This document shows positions 13,787 to 24,200 of a stretch of DNA of 49,951 nucleotides, one piece after another. The notes beneath the pieces were generated by a model that was given only the letters and a program-made list of their open reading frames with translations, was not told the origin of the DNA and made no database searches. Positions within the stretch are counted from its first letter, which is position 1. Each line of letters begins with the position of its first letter. Position numbers and translations under genes: made by a program. Source of the stretch: SpSt-583 sp034434015 (lineage in GTDB: Bacteria > Chloroflexota > Anaerolineae > Anaerolineales > UBA6663); contig DAOUAB010000053.1 of NCBI GenBank assembly GCA_034434015.1, positions 1 through 49,951 on the forward strand. The letters run 5' to 3'.

Positions 13787-16312
13787 ATGAACGAACACGC
13801 TTCTTTTGGTGAGTGGGTGCGGCGACGGCGCAAGGCCCTGGATCTCACTCAGCAGGCGCTGGCCGGGCGCGTGAACTGCTCCAAGGTGACCATCGTCAAA
13901 ATCGAGAGCGACCAGCGCCGGCCGTCGCGCCAGATGGCCGAGCTGCTGGCTGACGCGCTCCAGGTGGCGGCCGGGGAGCGCGTGGCGTTCATCGACGCGG
14001 CGCGGGGCGCGCGCCCGGTGGCGCGGCTGTCGCCGCCGGCGTCTGCGCCCGCCGGCCGACCGGGCGCCGCGCTGCCGGAGCCGCCCACGCCGCTGGTCGG
14101 CCGCGAGCACGAACTGGATGAGATCGAGCGCCTGTTGCGCGACCCCGCCTGCCGGCTGCTGACGCTGACCGGGCCGGGCGGGGTCGGCAAGACGCGCCTG
14201 GCGCTGGAGGCCGCCCGGCGTCTGCGGGCCAGCGCCGGCTTTGTGCCGCTGGCGCCGGTCCAGGCGGCCGCCTCCGTCGCGCCCGCCATCGCCGCCGCCC
14301 TGGCGTTCGCGTTAGACGGCCGTCACCCGGCCGAGCGCCAGTTGCTGGACTATCTGCGGGACAAGCCGTTGCTGCTGGTGCTGGACAACTTCGAACACCT
14401 CATGGAGGCCGCCGGCTTCCTGGCCGAGGTCGTGGCCTGGGCGCCGGGCGTGAAGCTGCTGGTGACCTCGCGCGAGAGGCTGCGGCTGCGCGGCGAGTGG
14501 CTGCTGGAGGTGCAGGGGCTGCCGGTGGCGGCGGAGAGCGCGGCCGTGACGCTGTTCGTGCAGGCGGCCCGGCGCGCGCGCCCGGACTTCGAGTTGACGG
14601 CGGCCGAGCGCCCGGCGGTGGCGCGCATCTGCCACTTGGTGGACGGCCTGCCGCTGGCGATTGAGCTGGCGGCGGCCTGGGCGGGCGCGCTGTCGTGCGC
14701 CGAGATCGCGGACGAGATTGCGCGCAACCTGGATTTTCTCGGCGCGGCGCTGCGCGACCTGCCGGAACGGCAGCGCAGCCTGCGGGCCGTGTTCGACCAT
14801 TCCTGGAGGCTGCTCGCCGCCGACGAGCAGGGCGTCCTGCGCCGGCTGTCGGCGCTGGGCGGCGCGTTCCGGCGCGCCACGGCGGAACAGGCGGCCGACG
14901 CCACGCTGGCCACGCTGTCCGCTCTGGTCGATAAATCGCTGCTGCGCCGCGCGCCCGGGGATCGCTACGACCTGCACGAGCTGGTGCGGCAGTTTGCCGT
15001 TGAGCGCCTCGACGCCGCGCCGGCCGAGCGCACGGCGACGCTGGCGAGGCTGGCCGGTCACTATGCCGGGCAGGCGGCGGCCTGGGAGCGGCGGCTGAAG
15101 AGCGCAGAGCAGCTGGCCGCGCTGGCCGAGATCGAAGCGGATTTCGACATCGTGCGCGGCGTGTGGGGCTGGCTGATTGACCAGGGCGCCGTCGAGGCTC
15201 TGGCGCGCTGCTTCTACAGCGTCTGGTTCTTCTGCGAAGTGCGCGGCCGCTCGGCCGAGGGCGAGGCGCTTTTCGGCGCGGCGGCCGGCGCGCTGCGCGC
15301 CCTGCCGGCCGGGGCGGCGCGGGATGTCGCTCTGGGCCGGGCGCTCGTCTATCAGGCCTGGTTCGGGCTGTATCGCGGCCAGACTGAAGCGGCGCAGGCG
15401 CTGCTGGAGGAAAGCCTGGAGCTGCTGCGCGCCGGCGCGGATCACGGCGCGCTGGCCGACGCGCTCTTCACGCAAGGCTCCGGACACATGCTCGGCGGCC
15501 GTTACGAGGCGGCGGCCCGGAGCCTGGAAGAGGCGCTGGCCCTGGCGCAGAAGTTGGGCGACCAGGGCCGCCTCGCGCTGGCCGGGATGGCGTTGGGGAC
15601 ACTGCGCCTGGTCCAGTCGCAGGCGCCGGAGGCCTACGCGGCGCTGTCCGAGGCGCTCACCCATGCCCGCGCCGCCGGCGACCCGTATCACCTGGCGGCA
15701 TGCCTGGGGGCGTTGGGGGCGGCGGCGGGCTACACCGGTCGGAGGGAGGAAGCGCAGCGCCTGCTCGAGGAGAGCCTGGCGCTGTACCGGCCGTATCGCA
15801 ACCGACTGCGCGTGGCAAAGAGTTACAGCCAGCTCGGCATGCTGGCGCTGGCCCAGGGGGACCTGGCGCGGGCCGAGGCGCTGTTGCGGGAGAGCGAGGC
15901 CGCGCACCGCGACGTGGGCGAACGCTCGGGCCTGGCGGTCGCGCTCAATCAACTTGGCCGGGTCCTGGCCGTGCAGGATCGGCGATCCGAGGCCTGGCGC
16001 GCCTATGCGGAAGCCGCCCGCTGCGCGGCCGAATTGCAGGTGCCTTATCCGTGGCTGGACGCGTTGTTGGGGCTGGCCGAGATCGCCGCGGCGGCCGGCG
16101 TTGCCGGGGAGCGCCTGGGCGCGCCGCTGGCGGCGCTGCGCGCTCATCCGGCCTGCCAGGGCGAGCTCAAGACGCGGGCGGAGACGCTCATCGCGCGCCT
16201 GGGGAGCGAGGCGCCCGCGGACGTCTCGGCCACGCTCAACGACCTCACCCAGGCCCTGCTGGAGCTGCCGACGCCGGGCCAGGCGTGGGGTGCCTTCGGG
16301 CTTTTGAGCTGA
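13787..16312 (+). CDS. HTH / NB-ARC-like ATPase / TPR transcriptional regulator
   Basis: 841 residues. An XRE-type helix-turn-helix lies at 8-62 (LTQQALAGRVNCSKVTIVKIES), followed by a Pro/Ala linker. A STAND-type ATPase runs from 103 with VGREHELDEIE, Walker A LTGPGGVGKTRLA (127-139), Walker B LLLVLDNFEH and the sensor VTSRERL. The ATPase continues through the GLPLAIELAAAW motif to a winged-helix region. From about 430 to 800 there are TPR-like repeats. This layout is common in Chloroflexota and Actinobacteria, where ligand binding to the repeats relieves ATPase-controlled DNA binding. A TACAAT at 13764-13769 gives a plausible -10, with start near 13776, and GGGATAAGG serves as ribosome binding site. 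Target genes unknown; the divergent membrane protein operon is the nearest candidate. Confidence 0.88.
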   Translation: MNEHASFGEWVRRRRKALDLTQQALAGRVNCSKVTIVKIESDQRRPSRQMAELLADALQVAAGERVAFIDAARGARPVARLSPPASAPAGRPGAALPEPPTPLVGREHELDEIERLLRDPACRLLTLTGPGGVGKTRLALEAARRLRASAGFVPLAPVQAAASVAPAIAAALAFALDGRHPAERQLLDYLRDKPLLLVLDNFEHLMEAAGFLAEVVAWAPGVKLLVTSRERLRLRGEWLLEVQGLPVAAESAAVTLFVQAARRARPDFELTAAERPAVARICHLVDGLPLAIELAAAWAGALSCAEIADEIARNLDFLGAALRDLPERQRSLRAVFDHSWRLLAADEQGVLRRLSALGGAFRRATAEQAADATLATLSALVDKSLLRRAPGDRYDLHELVRQFAVERLDAAPAERTATLARLAGHYAGQAAAWERRLKSAEQLAALAEIEADFDIVRGVWGWLIDQGAVEALARCFYSVWFFCEVRGRSAEGEALFGAAAGALRALPAGAARDVALGRALVYQAWFGLYRGQTEAAQALLEESLELLRAGADHGALADALFTQGSGHMLGGRYEAAARSLEEALALAQKLGDQGRLALAGMALGTLRLVQSQAPEAYAALSEALTHARAAGDPYHLAACLGALGAAAGYTGRREEAQRLLEESLALYRPYRNRLRVAKSYSQLGMLALAQGDLARAEALLRESEAAHRDVGERSGLAVALNQLGRVLAVQDRRSEAWRAYAEAARCAAELQVPYPWLDALLGLAEIAAAAGVAGERLGAPLAALRAHPACQGELKTRAETLIARLGSEAPADVSATLNDLTQALLELPTPGQAWGAFGLLS

Positions 16313-16342
16313 CCCGTCCGCCTGGCAGACACCCAGCACCCA

Positions 16343-16430
16343 CGTCATGCCGGCGAAAGCCGGCATCCACCAGAAGAAGACGCGCGTAGAAGAGCGGGCG
16401 CTTCTGGGCCCCGGCCTGCGCCGGGGCGAC
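16343..16430. repeat. Paired palindromic intergenic repeat (REP/MITE-like)
   Basis: A palindrome CATGCCGGCGAAAGCCGGCAT (within 16343-16370) and a second palindrome GCCCCGGCCTGCGCCGGGGC (16408-16427) are separated by about 38 bases. Such paired inverted repeats with GCGAAAGC or CTGCG loops occur as dispersed non-coding elements in many bacterial genomes. It may also serve as a transcription terminator for the regulator gene, which ends 30 bases upstream. Confidence 0.6.
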
Positions 16431-16467
16431 GGTGGAAACGGCTGAGCCCAGGTGCGGCGGCCTGGAG

Positions 16468-16491
16468 ATTGACCACCAGCGGCGAAGGCAC
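16468..16491. repeat. Dispersed intergenic repeat, copy 2
   Basis: Starts ATTGACCACCA and matches 1094-1117 at 21 of 24 positions (three A/G differences). It sits in the 306-base gap between the regulator and the membrane-anchored protein, downstream of the palindromic repeat. The rest of that gap (16492-16618) shows no gene; a promoter is expected there but no clear pair of hexamers is seen. Confidence 0.6.
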
Positions 16492-16618
16492 CCCAGGCGT
16501 GAGTCCCTTTGACGGAACCCCACCCACATGGTACAAGTCTCCCAAGGCTGGCCGGCGCGCCGGGAACGGAACAGGCAGGCGGAACGTCAAGTTGAGCAGT
16601 TGATCATGTTGTTGGCGA

Positions 16619-19096
16619 ATGGAGCGCGAGGGTAACCTGTTGAGATATACAGCCCGGCTCGTCCTGACGGTCTGCGCCGCCGCGCTCATCGGCCTGGCGC
16701 CGCTCGGCGCCGGCCGCGCCGCCCCGCCGGCTCAAAACCCTGCCGTCCTCATGCAGGCCCGCGCCGGCCTGGACGGTTATTACCGCGACGGCCAGTGGCT
16801 GCCGGTCCGCGTCACGCTGGAGAACGACGGCCCGGACGTGCGCGGCCGGCTCGAGATCGTCACACCGCGCGGCTTCGGCGGCTCGGAGGTCGTCGTCACC
16901 CGCGAGGTGGAGCTGCCGAGCCAGTCGCGCCGCGAGCTCTTCCTCTACGTCGCTCCCGAAGGATACGTCTCCAACCTGGAAGTCCGCCTGCGGGACGGCG
17001 ACACCAACCTGGCGCTCCCCGTCTCGGAACGCCTCACCCAGGCCGCGCCCAGCGACCTGGTCTACGGCGTGCTGGCCGGCGCGCCGGGCGCCTTCAACCT
17101 GCTGGCCGATATTGACCCGGTCAGCGGGCAGGCGGTGGTGGCGCAGTTGGACCTGGCCGATCTGCCGCCGCTGGCCCAGGCCTGGCAGACCCTGGATGTG
17201 TTGGTGGTCTCGGACACCGACACCGGCGCGCTCTCGCTCGAGCAGCGCGCGGCGTTGCGCCAGTGGGTGAGCGGCGGCGGCCGGCTGTTGGCGCTGGGCG
17301 GTCCCGGCTGGCAGAAAACCGCGGCCGGGCTGACGGACCTTTTGCCGCTCATCCCGGACGGCGCGCAAGCGGTGGCCCGGCTGGGGCCGCTGGCCGATTT
17401 TGCGCTGACGCCGGTCGCGCCCTCCGGTGAAGCCGTTGTTGCCACCGGCGTGCTCGCGCCGGAGAGCGTGGTGCTGGCGGAGACGGAGGGCTTGCCGCTG
17501 ATCGTTTCGCGCCGCCTGGGCCTGGGTGAGGTCGTCTTCCTGGCCGTGGACGTAGCGTTTGCGCCCCTGCGCGCCTGGGACGGCGCCGCCGGCCTGTTCC
17601 GCAAAGTGCTGGCCGCTTCCAGCGACCGGCCGAGCTGGGCCCCGGGCATCACCAACTGGTCGTCGGCGCAGAGCGCGGTGGACGCGCTCCCGGACCTGCA
17701 GCTCCCCAACCCGTTCCTGATCTGCGGCTTCCTGGGGCTGTACCTGGCGCTGGTCGGCCCCGCCAACTACTTCGTGCTGCGTCTGATCAAGCGCCGCGAA
17801 CTGGCCTGGGTCACCATCCCGGTCATCGTCGCCGTGTTCAGCCTGGTCGCTTATCTGGCCGGCTACGGCCTGGCCGGCAACCAGCCGACGCTGCACCGCC
17901 TCGCCATCGTGCAGGCCTGGCCCGGCGCCGAGCAGGCGCGGGTGGATCAGGTCGTCGGCCTGTTCTCGCCGCGGCGGACCTCGTATGATTTGCAATTCGC
18001 GCCCGGCCTGCTGGTGCGGCCGTTGCCCGGCTACAGTCAGCCGGGCGCGGCGTCGCTGCGCGTCGAGCAGGGCGAGGCGTTGCGCCTGTATGGCGTGCGC
18101 ACCGAGATCGCGGCGGTGCAGACCTTCCTGGCGCAGGGCGCTGCGCCGGCGCCGCGCATCGACTCCGAGCTGCGCCTGGAGCTGTACGGCAGCGCCGGGC
18201 GACTGCTGGGCTCGGTGACCAACCAGAGCGACCTGGTCCTGGAAGACGCGGTGTTGCTGGCGCCCGGCAGTTCCCTGGCGCTGGGCGACTTTCAGCCCGG
18301 CGAGACCCGCTCCGTCTCACTCATCCTCAGCGGCGGGCGCGCCGCCCCGCTGAGCCCTAACGGCATCCTGCCCGTGCCGCCCGCCGGTCTCCCCGCCCAG
18401 TATCCGGTCGCGCCCTACTATGGCGGCAATTACGACGCGACGATCGACGAGATCCTGGGCTCCGGCAACTATTACGGCGACCGCCAGCAGTATCGGCGCT
18501 ACTCGCTGTTGAGCGCCGCGATCAACACCTATGCGGGCGGGGCCGCGCCGGGGCGCGGCAGCGGCGTCTACCTGGTGGGCTGGACGTCGGCCATGCCGGT
18601 TGAGGCCGCGGTCCTGAACACGGCCTACAAGACCGACGATCAAACCGTTTATCTGATCGGCCTGCGTTCGGTGCTGGACACCTCCGGCGCGGTGGTGGTG
18701 GTGCCGGGCCTGATGGCCTGGGCGCCGCTCCAGGCGGCGTCGTCCGGGGCGACGGCGCCGTACGACGCCACCCTGTACACCGGCGATCAGCTGGCGGTCT
18801 CCTTCGCGCCGGTCCGGGCGCTGACCTTCGGGCGCGTGCGCGATCTCCAGCTTCACCTGTACGGCAACAGCTACGGCCCGAATTCCTCCGGCTCCACCGC
18901 GCCGGAGGTGGACCTGTGGGATTTCGTGCGCGGGGCGTGGGAACGGCTGCCGGCGACCGGTTACGGCGACCGGACCGTGCCCGAGCCGGGCCGGTTTGTG
19001 GGCGCGGGCGGCGAGGTCCGGCTGCGGTTGTCGAATAGCAGTCTCGACACCCTCAATGTGAGCGTGGCCGATTTCACGCTCACCGTGGAGCCGTGA
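16619..19096 (+). CDS. Large membrane-anchored extracellular protein with an ABC operon
   Basis: 825 residues. A signal peptide (LVLTVCAAALIGLAPLGAGRAA) leads into an extracytoplasmic beta domain (about 45-130, VTLENDGPDVRGRLEIV), then a GATase1-like region with DVLVVSDTDTG...LRQWVSGGGRLLALGG (about 190-225). Two membrane segments follow near 365-390 and 398-420. The C-terminal 400 residues are mostly extracytoplasmic beta structure. The family name is unknown to me, but such proteins are typically encoded directly before ABC-2 exporters, as here. A start at 16619 has little signal; TTG at 16640 lies 8 bases after GAGGG and is a credible alternative that removes only seven residues. The stop is 1 base before the ATPase start. 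Confidence 0.8.
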   Translation: MEREGNLLRYTARLVLTVCAAALIGLAPLGAGRAAPPAQNPAVLMQARAGLDGYYRDGQWLPVRVTLENDGPDVRGRLEIVTPRGFGGSEVVVTREVELPSQSRRELFLYVAPEGYVSNLEVRLRDGDTNLALPVSERLTQAAPSDLVYGVLAGAPGAFNLLADIDPVSGQAVVAQLDLADLPPLAQAWQTLDVLVVSDTDTGALSLEQRAALRQWVSGGGRLLALGGPGWQKTAAGLTDLLPLIPDGAQAVARLGPLADFALTPVAPSGEAVVATGVLAPESVVLAETEGLPLIVSRRLGLGEVVFLAVDVAFAPLRAWDGAAGLFRKVLAASSDRPSWAPGITNWSSAQSAVDALPDLQLPNPFLICGFLGLYLALVGPANYFVLRLIKRRELAWVTIPVIVAVFSLVAYLAGYGLAGNQPTLHRLAIVQAWPGAEQARVDQVVGLFSPRRTSYDLQFAPGLLVRPLPGYSQPGAASLRVEQGEALRLYGVRTEIAAVQTFLAQGAAPAPRIDSELRLELYGSAGRLLGSVTNQSDLVLEDAVLLAPGSSLALGDFQPGETRSVSLILSGGRAAPLSPNGILPVPPAGLPAQYPVAPYYGGNYDATIDEILGSGNYYGDRQQYRRYSLLSAAINTYAGGAAPGRGSGVYLVGWTSAMPVEAAVLNTAYKTDDQTVYLIGLRSVLDTSGAVVVVPGLMAWAPLQAASSGATAPYDATLYTGDQLAVSFAPVRALTFGRVRDLQLHLYGNSYGPNSSGSTAPEVDLWDFVRGAWERLPATGYGDRTVPEPGRFVGAGGEVRLRLSNSSLDTLNVSVADFTLTVEP

Positions 19097-19097
19097 G

Positions 19098-20063
19098 ATG
19101 GCCGTCATCCTGGAAACCCAGGGCCTGACCAAGCGCTACGGCAAGTTCACGGCCGTCAACGACCTGTCGCTGCAAGTGGAACAGGGCGCCATCTACGGCT
19201 TCGTCGGCCCGAACGGCGCCGGCAAGACCACCACGATGCGCATGCTCACCACGTTGCTCGAGCCGACCGCCGGCGAGGCCCGCGTGGCCGGCCATTCGAT
19301 CCGCCGCAACCCCACCGCGGTCCGGCGCGTCATCGGCTACATGCCGGACTTCTTCGGCGTGTACGACGACATGACGGTCTGGGAATACCTGGACTTCTTC
19401 GCCGCCTGCTACCACATCCCGGAGGCCCAGCGCCGCGGCCTGATCGGGGACCTGCTGGAGCTGGTGGACCTGGCCCACCGCCGCGACGACCAGGTGGACA
19501 CGCTTTCGCGCGGCATGAAGCAGCGCCTGTGCCTGGCGCGCACGCTGGCCCACGACCCGCAGGTCCTGATCCTGGATGAGCCGGCCTCCGGCCTGGACCC
19601 GCGCGCGCGCATCGAGATCCGCGAGCTGCTGATCGAGCTCAGCCGGCTGGGCAAGACGATCTTCTTCTCCACGCACATCCTGGCCGACGTGGCCGAGATT
19701 TGCACCCAGGTGGGCATCCTGGAGGCCGGGCGCCTGGTGGCGCAGGGCAGCCTGGCCGAGATGCAGCGTCGGCTGCGGCCGCACCGCACGCTGTCGATCA
19801 CGCTGCTCGACCCGGGCACGGAAGCGGCCCAATCGGCGCTCTTCGGCCGCGAAGCGGTCCTGGGCGTGCGCGTGGCGGACCAGGCGCCGCAGGGGGTGGG
19901 CGAGCACGCCACGCTGGAGGTGGACTTCGCCGGCGACGACGCCGCCGTCAGCGCCCTGCTGCGCGATCTGGTGAGCGCCGGCCTGCCCGTGCTGCGCTTC
20001 TCCGAGACCGTCCATGATGTCGAGGATGTGTTCATGCAGGTGACGAAAGGGATTGTCTCGTGA
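19098..20063 (+). CDS. ABC transporter ATP-binding protein
   Basis: 321 residues. Walker A VGPNGAGKTTT, Q-loop region GYMPDFFGVYDDMTVWEYL, signature LSRGMKQRLCLARTLA, Walker B VLILDEPASGLDPRAR and switch STHILADVAEICTQ are all intact. The signature begins LSRG rather than LSGG, a tolerated variant in this exporter subfamily. The C-terminal 80 residues form the usual DrrA/NatA-like extension. The gene starts 1 base after the previous stop and its TGA overlaps the GTG start of the permease gene, so the three genes are one translation-coupled operon. Confidence 0.92.
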   Translation: MAVILETQGLTKRYGKFTAVNDLSLQVEQGAIYGFVGPNGAGKTTTMRMLTTLLEPTAGEARVAGHSIRRNPTAVRRVIGYMPDFFGVYDDMTVWEYLDFFAACYHIPEAQRRGLIGDLLELVDLAHRRDDQVDTLSRGMKQRLCLARTLAHDPQVLILDEPASGLDPRARIEIRELLIELSRLGKTIFFSTHILADVAEICTQVGILEAGRLVAQGSLAEMQRRLRPHRTLSITLLDPGTEAAQSALFGREAVLGVRVADQAPQGVGEHATLEVDFAGDDAAVSALLRDLVSAGLPVLRFSETVHDVEDVFMQVTKGIVS

Positions 20064-21028
20064 CCGACACCGCCGCCGTCCCGTCCGCGACCTCGCCCAA
20101 GAAACCGCGCCGCACGCTGCGCGAGTGGCTGACGCGCAACCCGGTGACGCTGAAAGAGCTGCGCGGCCGGATGCGCGGGGCGCGCGCCTTCGTGGTGCTC
20201 ACCGTGTACCTGCTGCTGATGATCGCCTTCATCACGCTGCTGTACGGCCTGTTCCTGACTTCCAGTTCCGGCCTCTACAGCCGGCCGGACCGGCAGCTGC
20301 TCGGCAAGTTCGTCTTCGCGGCCGTGGTCGGCATCGAGACGCTGCTGGTCTGCTTCATCACGCCGGCCTTCACCGTAGGCGCCATCAGCGGCGAGCGCGA
20401 GCGCCAGACCTATGACCTGCTTAAAACGACGCTGCTCTCGGCGCGCGCCCTGGTGCTGGGCAAGCTGGCCTCGGCCCTGGCGTACGCGCTGCTCCTGCTG
20501 CTGGCGGCGCTCCCGCTGCAGAGCCTGGCGTTTCTGCTGGGCGGCGTCGCGCCCGAAGAAGTGCTCATCGCCACGTTGCTGCTGATGGCGACGGCTTTCA
20601 TGTTCAGCGCGGCCGGCCTCTTCTTTTCATCCGTCATGCGCCGCACGCTCGGTGCCACGATCCTGACCTACGCCTTCGTGCTGCTGAACACGCTCGGCCT
20701 GCCGGTCCTGATGTTCCCGGTGGCTATCCTCGGCCCGGTGTTCAGCCTGGGTTCGGCGCCGCCGCTGATCCTGCAGATCGGCCTGCTCTACCTCTTCAGC
20801 CTGCTCGTCGTCACCAACCCGGTGGCCACGCTGATCGCCACCGAGGTCATCCTGGTCAGCAACCAGAGCCTGTTCTACTTCACCACCTCGGTCTACGATC
20901 CGGCCACCGGCTTATCGGTCACCCTGCCTCTCATCTCGCCCTGGCTGCCGTTCACATTGTTCGCCCTGGCGGTCGGCGCGCTCTTCGTCCTGTTCAGCAT
21001 CGTCAACACCCGCCGCACGGACCGCTGA
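20060..21028 (+). CDS. ABC-2 type transporter permease
   Basis: 322 residues, GTG start in a GTGA overlap with the ATPase stop. A cytoplasmic N-terminus (TLREWLTRNPVTLKELRGRMRG) with the amphipathic connecting helix is followed by about six membrane segments (near 53-75, 95-120, 140-165, 175-200, 210-245, 285-310). The GERERQTYDLLKTTLLSARALVLGK stretch (approx. 112-136) is the conserved cytosolic loop of NatB/ABC-2 permeases, which contacts the ATPase. Substrate unknown; together with the anchored protein upstream it may build a cell-envelope complex rather than a simple exporter. Confidence 0.88.
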   Translation: MTDTAAVPSATSPKKPRRTLREWLTRNPVTLKELRGRMRGARAFVVLTVYLLLMIAFITLLYGLFLTSSSGLYSRPDRQLLGKFVFAAVVGIETLLVCFITPAFTVGAISGERERQTYDLLKTTLLSARALVLGKLASALAYALLLLLAALPLQSLAFLLGGVAPEEVLIATLLLMATAFMFSAAGLFFSSVMRRTLGATILTYAFVLLNTLGLPVLMFPVAILGPVFSLGSAPPLILQIGLLYLFSLLVVTNPVATLIATEVILVSNQSLFYFTTSVYDPATGLSVTLPLISPWLPFTLFALAVGALFVLFSIVNTRRTDR

Positions 21029-21052
21029 GAGAAGCGGGCCCTTTAAGCGCAA

Positions 21053-21078
21053 CCTCCCGCCGGGGGACGGGCGGGAGG
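21053..21078 (+). terminator. Hairpin after the ABC operon
   Basis: A perfect 9-base stem CCTCCCGCC (21053-21061) with GGCGGGAGG (21070-21078) and an 8-base loop, 24 bases after the permease stop. Only a weak T run (CTGCGTTGCG) follows. Confidence 0.6.
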
Positions 21079-21163
21079 CTGCGTTGCGAGGTGGGGGGGA
21101 AAGACCGGGCCGCCCGGGCGGGAGGGCCGATCTAACCAGCTGGGTTGGGGCTGTGCCTCCGCC

Positions 21164-21204
21164 GCCGGCGCGGGTCCACGGTAAGGGCGCGGACCCGCGC
21201 CGGC
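21164..21204. terminator. Perfect 14-bp hairpin between convergent genes
   Basis: GCCGGCGCGGGTCC (21164-21177) and GGACCCGCGCCGGC (21191-21204) are perfect inverted repeats around a 13-base loop. It lies in the gap between the convergent ABC operon and the SBBP gene, 16 bases from the latter's stop, so it can serve both directions. No T tract is present. Confidence 0.6.
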
Positions 21205-21220
21205 TTTGCGCCGGCGTCGC

Positions 21221-24200
21221 CTAACGCCGGATCGCCGGCAGGAACACCGTGAAGGATTCTTGCGGCGGCAGGACGGCCTGCGCCTCGCCGAGCGGGTCGA
21301 GGCCGGCCTGGACCAGCACCGGCTCGGACTGGAGCGTGTCCACCTTTTGGACGGCCTGCGTCTCGAACTGGGCCGCCAGGGCGCCGGTCACCGTGACGGC
21401 CAGATCATAGTTGGCGGCGCTGTAGCCGTGGACCAGGATCAGGTACGCGCCGGCGCGCGGCGTGGTGAACGTGACGGCGTCCACGCCCGTGTCGTTCGTG
21501 CTCTTCTTGTCCGGCTGGCCCAGGCCGCCCGGATACCAGACGTACAGGTCCGGGTCGCCGGAGTTGGGCGTCAGGGTGACGTTCACGGTCACGCCGGCCT
21601 CGAAGTGCGCCAGGTAGGGCACCAGGCCGCCGGCAGGCACGTCGGCGCCCGGCCGGATCAGGCTGGCGTAATCCAGGCTGCGGCGGTCCAGCCGCGACTT
21701 GTTCCCGGCGGCGTCCTTCACCCAGACCGCCACGATGTGCGTGCCGTCGGCGTCGCCGAGCCGCCAGGCGTAGTCTTTCTGGAAGTCGATCCAGGGCGTC
21801 TCGCGCACCAGCTCCCAGCGCGGGTAGGGCCGCGTGGCGAGCTGCCACTCGCGGATCGCCATCTTGGTCACGCCGACGTTGTCCTCGGCCGTGATGTGCA
21901 GCACGACGTCGCGGCTGGTGAGCAGGTCGCTCTCGCCGATAGCCACGTCCAGGACGTGCGGCGGCCGGACGTCGCCGGCCGGCGGGGCCGGCAGCAGCCC
22001 GACGGCGGCGCTGCGCGTGAAGGTCGCGCCGCCGGAGCTGATGGCGACCGTGTTCTCGACCGAGATCGGCCGGTCCACGGTCACAGCCGGCTCGGCCTGG
22101 AAGGTCAGGCGGACCTGGCTGCCGGCCGGCACGGCGATGTCGTTCCAGGTCAGCTTGTTCTGCGCGGCGTTGTACGTGGCCGCCGGATCGGCCGAGCCGG
22201 GGACGTAGTCCAGCTCAGCCGGCAGCACGTCGACCACGTCCGCCGTCGCGTCCTCGGCGGCGCTGTTGATCAGGTGGATGGTGAAGGTCACCTGGTCGTC
22301 CGGGCCGATCAGGCGCGGCTCGGCGGACTTGAAGGAGCCGGTCAGGCCGGGACGCCCGGTCGGCGTGGGCGGCGGCGTCTGGGTGGGCGGGGGGGGCGTC
22401 ACGCTGGGCGCGGGCGTGCCGGCCCCGGCGTCGCTGAGCTTCACCAGGAAGCCTTCCAGCATGCCCCGGCTGACGGCCTGGAAGGCGTCCTTCACCGGGA
22501 AATCGCCGGACGAGGTGTAGCCGCCGACATAGACGGCGTCCGGGCCATGCACGGCGACGCTGCTGGCGGCGTCCGAATAGCCGCCCCCCAGGAAGGTGCT
22601 GTAATCCAGGGCGCTGCCGTCCGCGCTCAGTTTGGCCACGAACGCGTCGCCGTTGCCGCCGTAGGCCTGCAGGTAGTTGTCGATGGGGAAGTTGTTCGAG
22701 TCGGTCGAGCCGACGACGTAGGCCTGGCCGCCGGCCACGGCGATGCCGTAGCCGTAGTCGTTGCCGTACCCGCCCAGCAACGTGCTGAAGACCAGGCCGT
22801 TGCCCGCGGCGTTGAGCCGGGCCACGAACACGTCGTTGCAGACGTTGGGCGTCAGCGCCACGCCTGGGCAGAGGCTGTTTCCGAAGGTCCGCTGGAAGGC
22901 GCCGGCCGTGGTCGGGAAGTTCGTCGAGGTGGTGTTGCCCACCAGGAAGGCGCCGCCGGCGCCGTCAACGGCGATGCCGTTGCCGTAGTCGTTGGCGCTG
23001 CCGCCCAGGCGCGCGCCGTAAGCCAGCGCGCCGGCCGGGGTCAGCTTGGCGGCGAAGGCGTCCACGGTGCCGCCGGCCGCCTGAAGGCTCGTGAAGAGGC
23101 TGGAGGCGGTGGCCCCGACGAGATAGACGTTGCCGCTGCCGTCCACGGCGGCCCCGTCGGCTTCATCGCCCCGGCTGCCGCCCAGATAGGTGCCGAACAG
23201 CAGCGAGGCCGCGCCGGATTTCGTGGTGTCCAGCTTGACGACGAAGGCGTCCTGGTCGCCGGCCAGGTCGGCCTGGTGCGCGTTCTTGACCGGGAAGTCC
23301 GCCGCGAAGGTGCCGCCGACCACATAGGCCAGGCCGGCGCCGGTGACGGCCACATCGGCGGCCTCGGAGACGTCCTCGCTGCCGGCGCTGCCCAGGTAAG
23401 TGCTGTAGGCCAGGGCGCTGCCGGCGGCATTGAGCTTCGTCAGGAAGCCGTGCCACAGGAAGCCGGACTGCGAGGACAGCCCGTCCTGCAGGGCGCTGGC
23501 CGTGGTGGGATAGTCCTCTGAGCTGGTCTCGCCGGCCACATACACGTTGCCCTGGGCGTCCACGGCGAGGCCGTTGGCGCCGTCGTCGTCGTCGCCGCCC
23601 AGGAACGTGCCATAGACCAGGGCCGTGCCGGCGGCGTTAAGCTTGAGGATGAAGGCGTCTTCATCGCCGCCTGGCCGCACGCCGTACAGGGCGTTCTTCT
23701 TGGGGAAGTCGCTCGAGCCGGTGGAGCCGGTGAGGTACACGTTCCCGTCGGCGTCCACGGCGATGTCGGCGACGGCGTCCCAGCTGGCGCCGCCCAGGAA
23801 CGTGCTGTAGACGATGGTCGGGTCGATGATCAACTCACGCGTCGTATCGTAACCCTGGGGCAGCTCGAAGCCCACACCGCCATCCGCGGCCAGCGCGAAG
23901 CGGATCGGCACCGGCCTCTGCCGGCCGCCGATGAGCTGCCACGCGATGGGGGCCGCCTCGATCAAGGTCCGGCCTGACCGGGACAACGTGAGCTGCAGGT
24001 CGCCGGTCGCCTCATCCAGGTGTGCGGAGGCCGCGCCGGTGTGACGCCAGCGGATCAGGCCCGGGTCGGCGCCCGGCGCCACGGTGTACGTGGCCTTGAG
24101 CCGGCCGCTGGCGCCGTCGTACCGCAGGTCGATCCCGGGGTAGAGGGCCTCGTAGATGAGGCCGTTGTAGGTCGGCACGCCCGTCTGCCAGGCGGCCGGG

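Noticed and set aside
16245..16529. 94-residue minus-strand frame in the gap after the regulator
   Set aside because: It mainly translates the palindromic repeat (APAQAGAQKR and VDAGFRRHD are familiar repeat translations) and overlaps the regulator end.
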